Source of the DNA: an uncultured Paracoccaceae bacterium
GTDB taxonomy: Bacteria; Pseudomonadota; Alphaproteobacteria; Rhodobacterales; Rhodobacteraceae
Assembly: GCA_947503925.1 (NCBI GenBank)
Contig: CANNFQ010000001.1
Span: forward strand, 1,116,001-1,180,000
DNA: 64,000 bases
Direction of reading: 5' to 3'
The position numbers were made by a program, and so were the translations under genes. Under the pieces are notes generated by a model, which was given only the letters and a program-made list of their open reading frames with translations, was not told where the DNA came from and made no database searches. Positions 8,963 to 17,942 of the stretch are shown piece after piece; position 1 is the stretch's first letter, and every line of letters begins with the position of its first letter.

Positions 8963-9564
8963 CTTGCGGTCCTTTCGCGATGTTGCGTATTCGTCAGGTG
9001 GTAACGCGGGTCGATGAATTCCTCAGCGCGCAGGATCCACCCGCCCTTACCGCCATCGCGGCGGCGGGCATATTTGCGGCTATTCACCCGTCGGTCAGCC
9101 AGATCATAGTAATAATTCCGGCGTGCGATCCCGTAAGCATCAACAAAATGCTTCGGAGCGGCCTCCAAGGCCTTCTTGGTGGCGGTAATGGTCCTGGGGC
9201 CGATCAGACCATCAACTTTCACCTGAATGCGCATGTCGCCCAGCAAGCGTTGCAAGATCTTGACCGCATTGGCACCGGCATTGACATACATGTCAAACAC
9301 GGTTGCATGCAGCACCTCGGGCAGCTGGTTGATCTTGGGACGGCGGAAGTAATGTTCGACAAAGATGGAAACAGCTTTGACCTTGGTCAGCATCTTCACA
9401 TCGTTGCTGTCAACATCACCATCGCCATCCAGATCAAGGCCAAGACGCCGCATTGTATGAATGGTGACACCATATTTCGTAGCGCCCCCCGGATCATCGG
9501 GATCATTCACATAGCCGCCCTCACGGGCAACGATTTCTGATGCTATTTCGGTAACGCTTTGCAT
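8953..9564 (-). CDS. GTA endolysin, glycoside hydrolase family 108 N-acetylmuramidase
   Basis: A 203-residue lysozyme. The N-terminal GH108 domain has the catalytic Glu15 in the E-G-G-Y motif and DPDDPGGATKYGVT; the C-terminal part (QRLLGDMRIQVKVDGLIGPRTITATKKAL onward) is the PG_binding_3 region. It cleaves peptidoglycan glycan strands and has no signal peptide, so export depends on the holin. Residues 44-55 form a complete EF-hand loop (Asp at positions 1, 3, 5, 9 and 12, Gly at 6, Val at 8), so calcium binding is likely. Start ATG at 9564 with GAGGGC upstream. It is the first gene of the cassette, 44 bp after ccmE. Confidence 0.9.
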   Translation of the reverse strand: MQSVTEIASEIVAREGGYVNDPDDPGGATKYGVTIHTMRRLGLDLDGDGDVDSNDVKMLTKVKAVSIFVEHYFRRPKINQLPEVLHATVFDMYVNAGANAVKILQRLLGDMRIQVKVDGLIGPRTITATKKALEAAPKHFVDAYGIARRNYYYDLADRRVNSRKYARRRDGGKGGWILRAEEFIDPRYHLTNTQHRERTARWD

Positions 9565-9604
9565 TTGCAGCCCTCATGTCCAATGACATCAAGACTGCGC
9601 GCAA

Positions 9605-9612
9605 ATGGTTAA
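9605..9612 (-). promoter_or_regulatory. CtrA-type 8-mer (TTAACCAT) ahead of the endolysin
   Basis: On the minus strand the end of ccmE reads AATTAACCATTTG, containing TTAACCAT, an 8-mer described for CtrA binding in alphaproteobacteria. It lies 41-48 bp upstream of the endolysin ATG. CtrA is known to control GTA lysis in R. capsulatus. It overlaps the ccmE stop codon, so chance occurrence is possible. Confidence 0.35.
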
Positions 9613-10076
9613 TTGGTGGCGGTGGCACCGTCCGGTGCTTGGTAAACGCCCTGTTCCTTCAGGGCGTCCACAACTTCTGCAGGCATATATGTTTCATCAT
9701 GTTTTGCAAGAATTTCAACAGCTTCAAAGCGGCCATTGATGTAATTCCCCTGCGCCACCATTCCCTGACCCTCCTCGAACAGATCAGGCAGAATGCCAGT
9801 GTAAACGACGGTGACTGATGCGCCGCCATCGGTGACGGCAAAGCTCACCTGCTCGCCCTGTCCACGCACCAATGTGCCATCCTCGACCAGTCCACCGATA
9901 CGAAAACGTTCATTTGGGGCGGGCGGGGCTTCAGCCACTTCGGACGGGGATCGGAAAAACTGGAAACTGTCATCTGGCAGGAATGCCAGAATGATCAGGA
10001 CCAGCGCGATACAGACACCCGCGATGGAAATCACCTGAATACGGCGACGTTTCTTAAGTGATTTCAACCCGCTCAT
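9609..10076 (-). CDS. ccmE: Cytochrome c maturation protein CcmE
   Basis: A 155-residue periplasmic haem chaperone anchored by one N-terminal helix ([22 protein letters not shown]). The OB-fold domain includes [14 protein letters not shown] and [21 protein letters not shown]; the conserved [10 protein letters not shown] near residue 126 contains the histidine that binds haem covalently and the tyrosine that ligates it. It passes haem to CcmF. The ATG overlaps the argC stop by 4 bp, and the lysis cassette separates it from ccmF and ccmH. Confidence 0.95.
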   Translation of the reverse strand: MSGLKSLKKRRRIQVISIAGVCIALVLIILAFLPDDSFQFFRSPSEVAEAPPAPNERFRIGGLVEDGTLVRGQGEQVSFAVTDGGASVTVVYTGILPDLFEEGQGMVAQGNYINGRFEAVEILAKHDETYMPAEVVDALKEQGVYQAPDGATATN

Positions 10077-11101
10077 GGGAAGACCGGGGCCATCATGAGG
10101 CCCTCCGTCTCAGGCAGACCCAACATCAGGTTGGCATTCTGCAACGCCTGCCCGCTTGACCCTTTGGTCAGGTTATCCAGGGCGGCAATCACAATTGCCC
10201 GGCCCGGCACGCGATCCGCGACCACGCCGATATGGCAGAAATTGCTGGCGCGAATATGTTTGATCGACGGGTGCTGTCCCATTGGCAAAACCTCTACAAA
10301 CGGCTCGGCTGCGTAAGCCGCGACCAGAGTGTCATATATGGCCGCCGGGTCCCCTTGCACATAATTTGTCATCAAAATCCCGCGATTGGCAGGGATCAGA
10401 TGCGGGGTCAGCTGTGCGTGAACTGGGCGACCAGCGACCAACGAAAACTCCTGATCAAACTCGCCCAGATGCCGGTGGGTCCCGCCAACGGCATAGGCGT
10501 GCGCCCCTTCTGACAGTTCTGCGTGCAACAGGTTCTCCTTCAAGGCGCGCCCTGCCCCCGATACTGCCGCTTTCAGGTCCATGATGATATGATCAAGATC
10601 AATAACACCGGCGGCAATCAAGGGACGCAGCGCATATTGGCCGGTCGCCGCATTGCAGCCAGTCCCAGCCACAAGCCGGGCATCCTTGATCTGATCGCGG
10701 TAAAACTCCGTCAGGCCGTAAACAGCCGTCTTTTGCAACTCCGGCGCGGAATGCGGCTTGCCGTACCATTTTTCGTAATCCGCCGGATCACGCAGCCGGA
10801 AATCGGCAGACATATCAATGATCCGCACGTGGTCCGGCAGGCCCGCAATCACCCTTTGCGACGTGGCATGCGGCAAGCCGCAAAACACGATCTCCACATC
10901 GTCAAACGACATTTCTTCGATCGTGGTCAGGCGTGGCAGGTCCAGATGACGCAGATGCGGAAACACCTCTGCCATGACCATCCCGGCCTTTGAATTTCCA
11001 GAAAGCCCAACGATATTCAGGCTGGGGTGTGTGGCAATCAACCGGACAAGTTCTGCCCCGGTATAGCCAGAAGCGCCAAGAATGGCGACATTATGGGTCA
11101 T
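10073..11101 (-). CDS. argC: N-acetyl-gamma-glutamyl-phosphate reductase
   Basis: A 342-residue NADPH-dependent enzyme of arginine biosynthesis that reduces N-acetylglutamyl-phosphate to the semialdehyde. The Rossmann motif is [14 protein letters not shown] at the N-terminus; the catalytic cysteine is in [16 protein letters not shown] (about residue 148). Length matches the family. It is translationally coupled to ccmE by a 4-bp overlap and sits 39 bp downstream of murI. Confidence 0.96.
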   Translation of the reverse strand: MTHNVAILGASGYTGAELVRLIATHPSLNIVGLSGNSKAGMVMAEVFPHLRHLDLPRLTTIEEMSFDDVEIVFCGLPHATSQRVIAGLPDHVRIIDMSADFRLRDPADYEKWYGKPHSAPELQKTAVYGLTEFYRDQIKDARLVAGTGCNAATGQYALRPLIAAGVIDLDHIIMDLKAAVSGAGRALKENLLHAELSEGAHAYAVGGTHRHLGEFDQEFSLVAGRPVHAQLTPHLIPANRGILMTNYVQGDPAAIYDTLVAAYAAEPFVEVLPMGQHPSIKHIRASNFCHIGVVADRVPGRAIVIAALDNLTKGSSGQALQNANLMLGLPETEGLMMAPVFP

Positions 11102-11140
11102 GATCGATATCCCTTTGGGATGAAGTCTTTGAAAAATGGG

Positions 11141-11953
11141 TTATGCAGCGTCAAACGTGATTTGTCGTCGCAAAAACTGGGTCGCACGGGACGATACCTG
11201 CCCCGGATCGCCCGAGGTCAGAAAGGCACTATCAGTGCCCGGTCCAATCATCTCCGGGCGTCTGTCCAGATAATCGGCAAGGCTTTCAGCGACCAGATTG
11301 GCCTGGCTAAACACCTTCACATCCGGGCCCAATGCGGCCTGAAATTCTTTTTCCATCAACGGGTAATGGGTACAACCCAGCACGGCAGCATCAGGATCCG
11401 GCATCTTGCGTTTCAGCGCATCAACATGGCTGCGCACCAGCGCCTCTGCCAGGATCATGTCGCCATCTTCAATGGCATCCACAACACCGCCACAGGCCTG
11501 CGCCTCGACATCAACACCGATGGCCCGAAACGCCAATTCGCGTTGAAACGCGCGGCTTGATACGGTTGCTGGCGTGGCAAACAGCGCCACATGTTTGGCA
11601 TTCACCTCGCGCGGGGGAGAGTTATCACCCCATTGCCGCTCGGTCAGCGCCTCAATCAACGGCACAAAAACACCCAGCACACGCTTGCCTTCTGGCACCC
11701 AGCCTTCCTGCATCCGGCGCAGGGCGGCAGCGCTGGCGGTATTGCAGGCCAAAATCACCAGATCACAACCCGCATCAAACAGGCGCTGCGTGGCCTTGGT
11801 GGTCAAGTCGTAAATGTCATCGGGGGTCCGCACGCCGTAAGGGGCATGGGCGCTATCGCCGTAATAGACCAAAGGCACATCAGGCAGGCGCTTGGCAACG
11901 GCGTCCAGCACCGTCAATCCACCTAACCCGCTATCGAATATGCCGACCGCCAT
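11141..11953 (-). CDS. murI: Glutamate racemase
   Basis: A 270-residue cytoplasmic cofactor-independent racemase that supplies D-glutamate for peptidoglycan. The substrate region is [17 protein letters not shown], and the two catalytic cysteines are in [14 protein letters not shown] and LGCTHYPLM. The frame continues upstream into the acyltransferase gene, but MAVGIFDSG at 11953 is the family start. This start overlaps the 3' end of the upstream acyltransferase by 23 bp, indicating co-transcription. Confidence 0.94.
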   Translation of the reverse strand: MAVGIFDSGLGGLTVLDAVAKRLPDVPLVYYGDSAHAPYGVRTPDDIYDLTTKATQRLFDAGCDLVILACNTASAAALRRMQEGWVPEGKRVLGVFVPLIEALTERQWGDNSPPREVNAKHVALFATPATVSSRAFQRELAFRAIGVDVEAQACGGVVDAIEDGDMILAEALVRSHVDALKRKMPDPDAAVLGCTHYPLMEKEFQAALGPDVKVFSQANLVAESLADYLDRRPEMIGPGTDSAFLTSGDPGQVSSRATQFLRRQITFDAA

Positions 11954-12833
11954 CTCGCACCTTGTATTTCGCTTCAAACTCATGGCCCAAGCGGTTCGCA
12001 TCGATGGGCTTCGGGCTCAACTCATACGTGGCTTTGCGCAGGAAATCCATGCATCCTTTGGGGTCTTTTTTGAAGGCGGCCAATTGCGCCGCCGGGATCG
12101 GTTCACCGACCACAATACGGACAGGTTTGTTGATCTTCGTCTTGAACTCGCGAATGAACATACCGGTGCGCAACGTGTTGTGAATGTGACTGGCCAGTTG
12201 GAACAAGCGGCTATTGCGACCATCAAAGAAGACAGGGACAACAGTGGCGCCGGATTTTGCAATCATCTTTGCCGTAAAGGTACGCCAACCGGGGTCCATC
12301 GGTTGCGAAAACATCTTGGCAGATGTCGAAACTGTTCCCCCGGGAAAGATACCGATTGCACCGCCCTCGTTGAGATAGTGCACGGCTGCCGCCCGGGTCT
12401 CCAGGTTCAGCTTCGCAGCTTCCTTCGTTTCGTCAAAGGAAATCGGCAGAATAACCCGCTCCAGATCGGGCGCATGGCGGAAAATCCGGTGGGCAAGCAC
12501 GCGAAATTCCCCATCGCGACGGACCGACAATATGCGACCCATCATCAGCCCATCCAAAATGCCATAGGGATGGTTGGACACCACGATCAGCGGCCCATTG
12601 GATGGAAGGTTCTCCAACGACCCGCCTATCACCTCCAACTTCAAACCGTAGCGGTCCGATATGACCTCCCAAAAATCCTGCCCCGATGCGACCTCACGGT
12701 GATAACCCTGCGCCTTGCGGATCAACCGCAATCTGCCGGTTGCGTTTTCCATCGCGCGGACAAGGACGCGCGCGCCCCGCCCCTTCACCGCACTGGCGTA
12801 AGTGATGTCGCGGGCAACTTCGGGGGTCTTCAT
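11931..12833 (-). CDS. Lysophospholipid acyltransferase family protein (PlsC-like)
   Basis: A 300-residue acyltransferase. The catalytic H(X4)D motif is in [14 protein letters not shown] (about residues 86-99), and [15 protein letters not shown] is the substrate-binding block. It transfers acyl chains to a lysolipid at the inner membrane; a lysophosphatidate or lyso-ornithine lipid acceptor (OlsA-like) are both possible. ATG at 12833 is chosen because GGAG lies 7-10 bp upstream; a TTG at 12845 is the alternative. Co-transcribed with murI by overlap. Confidence 0.85.
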   Translation of the reverse strand: MKTPEVARDITYASAVKGRGARVLVRAMENATGRLRLIRKAQGYHREVASGQDFWEVISDRYGLKLEVIGGSLENLPSNGPLIVVSNHPYGILDGLMMGRILSVRRDGEFRVLAHRIFRHAPDLERVILPISFDETKEAAKLNLETRAAAVHYLNEGGAIGIFPGGTVSTSAKMFSQPMDPGWRTFTAKMIAKSGATVVPVFFDGRNSRLFQLASHIHNTLRTGMFIREFKTKINKPVRIVVGEPIPAAQLAAFKKDPKGCMDFLRKATYELSPKPIDANRLGHEFEAKYKVRDGGRHIR

Positions 12834-12946
12834 CAGGTTCTCCAATCCCGTAGCGCAAGTGCCGCGCCACAGGTAAATTACGGCGTTGTTATCACAGGTA
12901 CATGTCAGTACCCTTCCAACAAATAAAATCGAAAAAAGAGATTATT

Positions 12947-13324
12947 ATGAAAACGCGTTGTCTTTCTTTGGGCCTATTCATATGTCTATTGGCCGGTTGC
13001 GAAGGCACAGTGGCACCATACGAAAAAAACGGCGGCAGCAGTGCAGTACCGCAGTTGAAACAGACGCTGACCCTGGACAGCGGGCAGACCTTCAAGACCC
13101 AAGGGTTCATCGAAGTGTTTGAACCAAATTACTACGTTCTGGTTTCGGCCCCGGACGGGCGTGACTTGCGCCAATCACGCGCAAGCGCCACGGATGCGGC
13201 CAAAACAGCCGTCGAAGCGTTTGATTGCGAAACCGGCACCAGCGTCAAGTCAGGCCGAAAATACTCGGCTGAGGCGAACCAGTGGCTCATCGTCATTGGA
13301 TGCAGCAGCCGCAGTTTCGGTTAG
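12947..13324 (+). CDS. Small putative lipoprotein
   Basis: A 125-residue protein with a lipoprotein signal peptide: MKTRCLSLGLFICLLAGC, lipobox LAGC with Cys18 as the lipidated residue. The mature part has a beta-rich look (FIEVFEPNYYVLVSAP) and two further cysteines (FDCETG, VIGCSS), which may pair. I do not recognise the family. The start at 12947 is preceded by AAAAAAGAG. It stands alone between a divergent acyltransferase and a convergent oxidoreductase. Confidence 0.72.
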   Translation: MKTRCLSLGLFICLLAGCEGTVAPYEKNGGSSAVPQLKQTLTLDSGQTFKTQGFIEVFEPNYYVLVSAPDGRDLRQSRASATDAAKTAVEAFDCETGTSVKSGRKYSAEANQWLIVIGCSSRSFG

Positions 13325-13353
13325 CACGACAAACAACCGGGTCGCGGGGTCGC

Positions 13354-16300
13354 CTATTCCGCCGCCTGCTGCATTGGTGCGGCACGCAGCACCGCCAGCA
13401 ATTCTTCGCGCCGTTTCGCGGCCTTGCGGGCATTGGTATCCTTCACTGGACCAAAACCGCGAATATCCAAGGGCAATGCAGCCAGCGCAATCGCCGCATC
13501 GCGGGTATCGGGGCGGATAATCTGCAACAGTTCCGTCATATCCTTTTCGTATTCCTTGATCAGGGCGCGCTCCATCTTGCGCTCTGCGGTGCGGCCGAAG
13601 GGATCAAACGGCGTGCCACGCAGGAATTTCAGCTTTGCCAGTTTCGGGAACATTGCTGCCATCCGGGCGCCATATGCCTTTTTCAGTGGGCGACCATCCG
13701 GGCCAATCTTGGACAGCATCGGCGGGGCCAGATGATAGGTCAATTTCAGATCGCCATCAAACGCCGCTTCCGCCTTCGCGCGCGTCTCGGTCAGAAGGCG
13801 CGCTACCTCGTATTCATCCTTATACGCCAACAGCTTATGATACCCTTTGGCGACAGCCTCGCGCAAAGGGGCATCCTGAAACTGATCAACCAACTTGCGA
13901 TAGCGTTTCGCCAGCCGCGTCCCCTGATAATCGACCAATCGGGCCTCGCGAAACGCGATCTTCTCATCCAGTGACTTGGGCAATTGCAGCACATTAGGCT
14001 TCAGCAAGGCCTGCGCATCCTCAGGATACAGATAGGCCCAGCGGCCCAGCTCAAACGCGCGGATATTGCGGTTTACCGCCGCGCCGTTCAACGCAATCGC
14101 GCCGATGATGGCCTCATAGCTTAGTGGGATCGCCCCCATCTGCCATACGGCACCAAAGATCATCATGTTCGAATAAATACTGTCGCCCAGCAGCGCCTTG
14201 GCAAGATCAGAGGCATCAAACATCGCCAGCCCGTCCCACAGGCGGGCCTGCAACGCCATTTCCAACTGGTCAGCGGGCAGTTTGAACTCCGTATCGCGGG
14301 TGAAATCGCCGGTGATAATCTCGTGGCTGTTGACAACGCCTTTGGTGCGCCCAGTCTTCATCAGCCCAATCGTTTTGGCCCCCGCAGACACCACCAGATC
14401 ACCGCCGATCAACGCATCACATTCACCTGTGGCAACGCGGATTGCATTGATATCGCTTGGCTTCTCCGCAATTCGGCAATGGATATGCACGGCACCGCCC
14501 TTCTGGGCAAGGCCTGCCATTTCCATCATGCCGGCGCCCCTGCCATCCATATGAGCCGCCATGGCCATCACAGCCCCAATGGTGACAACACCCGTGCCGC
14601 CAACGCCGGTGATGACGACATTATGCGTGCCATCAATCTGCGGCAGCTCCGGTTCAGGCATGTCGGGCAGGTCCACATCTGCCGTTGCTTCCTTTCGGAT
14701 CTTCGCCCCTTCGATGGTTACGAAAGATGGGCAAAAACCATTTACACAGGAAAAATCTTTGTTACAGGATGACTGGTCAATGGCCCGCTTGCGTCCCAGT
14801 TCGGTCTCTGCCGGAACAACGGACACGCAGTTCGAATGCACGCCGCAATCGCCGCAGCCTTCACAAACATCCGTGTTAATGAAAACCCGCTTATCGGGGT
14901 CGGGGAATTGGCCACGCTTCCTGCGGCGACGCTTTTCAGCCGCGCAAGTCTGCACATACACAATAGCCGACACGCCTTTGTATTTGCTGAACTTCTCTTG
15001 AACGACGGGCATATCCACCCGCTCATGCACATCTAAACCCTTGGGGAACCGGGCCAGATCAACATCTTCCTTCTCATCATAGACAAGGGCGACATTGCGG
15101 ACACCCATCGCCTGCAATTCGCGGCAAATCTGATCGGCGGTAAGACCGCCATCATTGCCCTGCCCGCCAGTCATCGCAACCGCATCATTATAAAGGATCT
15201 TGTAGGTGATATTCGTCCCCGCCATCAGGGCAAAACGAATGGCCTGGACGCCCGAATGGTTATAGGTCCCGTCACCAAGGTTCTGGAACACATGGTCGCG
15301 GGTGGAAAACGGGGCTTCACCGACCCAATTCGCACCCTCGCCGCCCATCTGCGTAAAGCCCACGGTATCGCGGTCCATCCACTGCACCATGTAATGGCAG
15401 CCAATCCCGGCATAGGCACGCGACCCTTCGGGCACCTTGGTTGATGAATTATGCGGACAGCCCGAACAGAAATAGGGCAAGCGCGCCGCGATTTCCGGCG
15501 CATTATCGGCGCGGCGGGCCTCTGACAACGCGGCAAGCCCGGCCTGCACACCATCGGATGCGCAACCCTCTTCCACCAAAATCCCGCCAACCTTTTCTGC
15601 AATCCAGATCGGGTCAAGTGCGGCCTTGGTCGGAAACACCTCCTCCCGGCGGCCTTCGGAATGCTCATCGCCCTTATGCCACCCATAAACCCTGCGACCG
15701 CGGCGATCGTCAAAGATCGCTTCTTTCACCTGCACCTCGATCAGCTTGCGCTTTTCCTCAACGACAACAATCAGGTCCAGCCCTTCGGCCCATTCGTGGA
15801 AAGACGCCATATCCAGCGGCCAAACCTGCCCGACCTTGTAGGTGGTGATGCCCAACCGCTTCGCCTCAGCCGCATCAATATTCAACAGCGATAAGGCATG
15901 CTGCAAATCCAACCAGTTCTTGCCAGCGGCGACAAAACCAACCTTGGCCCCCGGCCTGCCCCATTTGCGCTGATCCATCTTGTTGGCGCGTGAAAACGCC
16001 TCGGCGGCAAAGCGTTTATGGTCAATCATCCGCGCCTCTTGCAGCTGCGGCGTGTCAACCAACCGGATGTTCAGCCCGCCTTCGGGCAGTTTCATATCAG
16101 GGCGCACAAAGGACAGACGATGCGGGTCACCATCCACGACGGATGTGACCTCAATCGTGTCCTTCATCGTCTTCAGGCCGACCCAAACCCCCGCGTACCG
16201 GGACAATTCCCAAGCATAGAGCCCGTAATCAAGGATCTCCTGCACACCTGCTGGCGACACAATCGGCATATAGGCATCGACCATGGCCCAGTCGGATTGG

Positions 16301-16770
16301 TGCAATGTGGTGGAACTTTCGCCGGTATGATCATCGCCCATCGCCATGATCACCCCGCCATGCGGGCTGGTGCCTGCCATATTGGCATGGCGCATCACAT
16401 CGCCGGTGCGGTCCACGCCGGGGCCTTTGCCGTACCACAGGCCAAAGACACCGTCATATTTGCCCTCGCCGCGAAGCTCTGCCTGTTGTGACCCCCAAAG
16501 GGCAGTTGCCGCCAGATCCTCATTCAACCCCAGTTGAAACTGCACATGTGCGGGGTCCAGCACATCCTTGGCCCGCGCCATCTGCTGATCCACAGCACCC
16601 AGGGGCGATCCGCGATAACCGGTGACATAGCCTGCGCTGTTCAGCCCCACCTTCTGATCACGGGCCCGCTGCATCAGCATCAACCGGACCAAAGCCTGCG
16701 TGCCGTTCAGCAGGACAGGCGACTTCTCAAGATCATACCGGTCGTTTAGGGACACATCCTGATGGGTCAT
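13354..16770 (-). CDS. Indolepyruvate ferredoxin oxidoreductase family protein (fused)
   Basis: A 1138-residue fusion of the alpha and beta parts of 2-oxoacid:ferredoxin oxidoreductases. The N-terminal pyrimidine-binding domain (GYVTGYRGSPLGAVDQ) is followed by the TPP-binding domain (PYFCSGCPHNSSTKVPEGS, about 420-440, and TGGQGNDGGLTADQICREL), a cysteine-rich stretch (VCEGCGDCGVHSNC ... CNKDFSCVNGFCPSF) for Fe-S clusters, a gamma domain (VVITGVGGTGVVTIGAVM) and a C-terminal DUF6537-like part. It oxidatively decarboxylates aryl- or branched-chain 2-oxoacids from amino acid catabolism to acyl-CoA. Start has GAGGTG upstream. Divergent from a LysR gene. Confidence 0.93.
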   Translation of the reverse strand: MTHQDVSLNDRYDLEKSPVLLNGTQALVRLMLMQRARDQKVGLNSAGYVTGYRGSPLGAVDQQMARAKDVLDPAHVQFQLGLNEDLAATALWGSQQAELRGEGKYDGVFGLWYGKGPGVDRTGDVMRHANMAGTSPHGGVIMAMGDDHTGESSTTLHQSDWAMVDAYMPIVSPAGVQEILDYGLYAWELSRYAGVWVGLKTMKDTIEVTSVVDGDPHRLSFVRPDMKLPEGGLNIRLVDTPQLQEARMIDHKRFAAEAFSRANKMDQRKWGRPGAKVGFVAAGKNWLDLQHALSLLNIDAAEAKRLGITTYKVGQVWPLDMASFHEWAEGLDLIVVVEEKRKLIEVQVKEAIFDDRRGRRVYGWHKGDEHSEGRREEVFPTKAALDPIWIAEKVGGILVEEGCASDGVQAGLAALSEARRADNAPEIAARLPYFCSGCPHNSSTKVPEGSRAYAGIGCHYMVQWMDRDTVGFTQMGGEGANWVGEAPFSTRDHVFQNLGDGTYNHSGVQAIRFALMAGTNITYKILYNDAVAMTGGQGNDGGLTADQICRELQAMGVRNVALVYDEKEDVDLARFPKGLDVHERVDMPVVQEKFSKYKGVSAIVYVQTCAAEKRRRRKRGQFPDPDKRVFINTDVCEGCGDCGVHSNCVSVVPAETELGRKRAIDQSSCNKDFSCVNGFCPSFVTIEGAKIRKEATADVDLPDMPEPELPQIDGTHNVVITGVGGTGVVTIGAVMAMAAHMDGRGAGMMEMAGLAQKGGAVHIHCRIAEKPSDINAIRVATGECDALIGGDLVVSAGAKTIGLMKTGRTKGVVNSHEIITGDFTRDTEFKLPADQLEMALQARLWDGLAMFDASDLAKALLGDSIYSNMMIFGAVWQMGAIPLSYEAIIGAIALNGAAVNRNIRAFELGRWAYLYPEDAQALLKPNVLQLPKSLDEKIAFREARLVDYQGTRLAKRYRKLVDQFQDAPLREAVAKGYHKLLAYKDEYEVARLLTETRAKAEAAFDGDLKLTYHLAPPMLSKIGPDGRPLKKAYGARMAAMFPKLAKLKFLRGTPFDPFGRTAERKMERALIKEYEKDMTELLQIIRPDTRDAAIALAALPLDIRGFGPVKDTNARKAAKRREELLAVLRAAPMQQAAE

Positions 16771-16808
16771 CTCGCACCTCCCCGCGCGTCAACTGCCTGT
16801 GACAGTTA

Positions 16809-16829
16809 TAGGTCAAAATTACTGACCTA
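16809..16829. promoter_or_regulatory. Perfect inverted repeat in the oxidoreductase/LysR intergenic region
   Basis: TAGGTCA-N7-TGACCTA, arms perfectly matched with an AT-rich spacer, lies 39 bp upstream of the indolepyruvate oxidoreductase start and 100 bp before the LysR gene. Size and symmetry suit a dimeric regulator; the adjacent LysR protein or an Lrp/GntR-type regulator are candidates. Confidence 0.5.
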
Positions 16830-16895
16830 CAAAGCGGAAATTTGTCGCGCATCAGGTTTGCATCCAATTGCACACTTCGCGTAATGATCTGCTAA

Positions 16896-16909
16896 TGTGA
16901 GCGATAACA
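16896..16909. promoter_or_regulatory. LacI-family (CceR-like) operator upstream of the LysR gene
   Basis: TGTGAGCGATAACA matches 12 of 14 positions of TGTTAGCGCTAACA, the palindrome I associate with the Rhodobacter LacI-type carbon regulator CceR. It lies 19 bp before the LysR start, overlapping where its transcript should begin. Confidence 0.35.
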
Positions 16910-16928
16910 AAGACGATGGCAGGGACAA

Positions 16929-17834
16929 ATGGACTGGGACAAGCTAAGAATATTTCACGCCGTCGCCGACGCCGGATCGCTCACCCATGCCGGTGACACG
17001 TTGCACCTATCGCAATCTGCCGTCAGCCGCCAAATCCGCGCGCTCGAAGAATCACTCAATACCACCCTGTTCCACCGGCATGCACGCGGGCTGATCCTGA
17101 CTGAACAGGGCGAGCTGCTATTCGACGCGACCAAATCGATGAACAAGCGGCTTGAGGCGGCATCAGCCCGCATTCGGGACAGCGAAGAAGAAGTGTTCGG
17201 TGAACTGCGCGTTACAACCACAACTGGCTTCGGAACCCTCTGGCTGGCCCCGCGATTGCCGAAACTCTATGAATTGTATCCCGATCTGAAGATCGACCTG
17301 ATGCTGGAAGAACGGGTACTTGATCTGCCCATGCGCGAGGCCGACGTCGCCATTCGGATGAAAGAACCCTCCCAGGCCGATCTGATCCGCAAACGGCTGA
17401 TGTCCGTGCGCATGCGGCTTTATGCGTCGCGCGAATATCTGGCCAAACACGGCCAAATCAACGATATCGAGGAAATCAGCAACCACCGGCTGATCTGCCA
17501 AAGCCTGAATTCCATTCAAGTCGCCGCCGGGGCCACACTGGTACAGCACCTGATGACCTATGACATCCCGAATCTGTTCACCGTGAACAACTATTTCGGG
17601 GTCCTGCAAGGGATCCTGAACAATATCGGTGTTGGCGTATTGCCCGATTACGTGACAGAGGATTTCCCCGATCTGGTGCGCATCCTGCCTGATCTCGAAT
17701 CCGGCGAAGTCCCGGTTTTCCTAGCCTATCCCGAAGAACTGCGGCAATCCAAACGGATCAGCGCATTCCGGGATTTCGTGCAGGACGAAATCTTTGCCCA
17801 TAGACGCAAGATCAAGGAAACCAACCTGTCGTGA
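16929..17834 (+). CDS. LysR family transcriptional regulator
   Basis: A 301-residue regulator with an N-terminal winged helix-turn-helix (MDWDKLRIFHAVADAGSLTHAGDTLHLSQSAVSRQIRALEESL, residues 1-43) and a C-terminal periplasmic-binding-like effector domain (from about residue 90). The family binds T-N11-A sites and activates or represses on effector binding. It is divergent from the indolepyruvate oxidoreductase, which is the obvious target, though this strongly conserved LysR type also occurs beside other genes in Rhodobacteraceae. Confidence 0.93.
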   Translation: MDWDKLRIFHAVADAGSLTHAGDTLHLSQSAVSRQIRALEESLNTTLFHRHARGLILTEQGELLFDATKSMNKRLEAASARIRDSEEEVFGELRVTTTTGFGTLWLAPRLPKLYELYPDLKIDLMLEERVLDLPMREADVAIRMKEPSQADLIRKRLMSVRMRLYASREYLAKHGQINDIEEISNHRLICQSLNSIQVAAGATLVQHLMTYDIPNLFTVNNYFGVLQGILNNIGVGVLPDYVTEDFPDLVRILPDLESGEVPVFLAYPEELRQSKRISAFRDFVQDEIFAHRRKIKETNLS

Positions 17835-17942
17835 TGTAACGGCGCGCTTGCCCCGCCGGCATCCACGGTTTCCCCAAAATGATCACATTTTTGTCTGATT
17901 GGATGCCTAGGTCCGAAGCAACGCAACCAGGGGTAATCAAGA

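Noticed and set aside
12897..12912. GGTAC-N6-GTACC dyad before the small lipoprotein
   Set aside because: Arms of only 5 bp with no supporting promoter geometry; could easily be chance.
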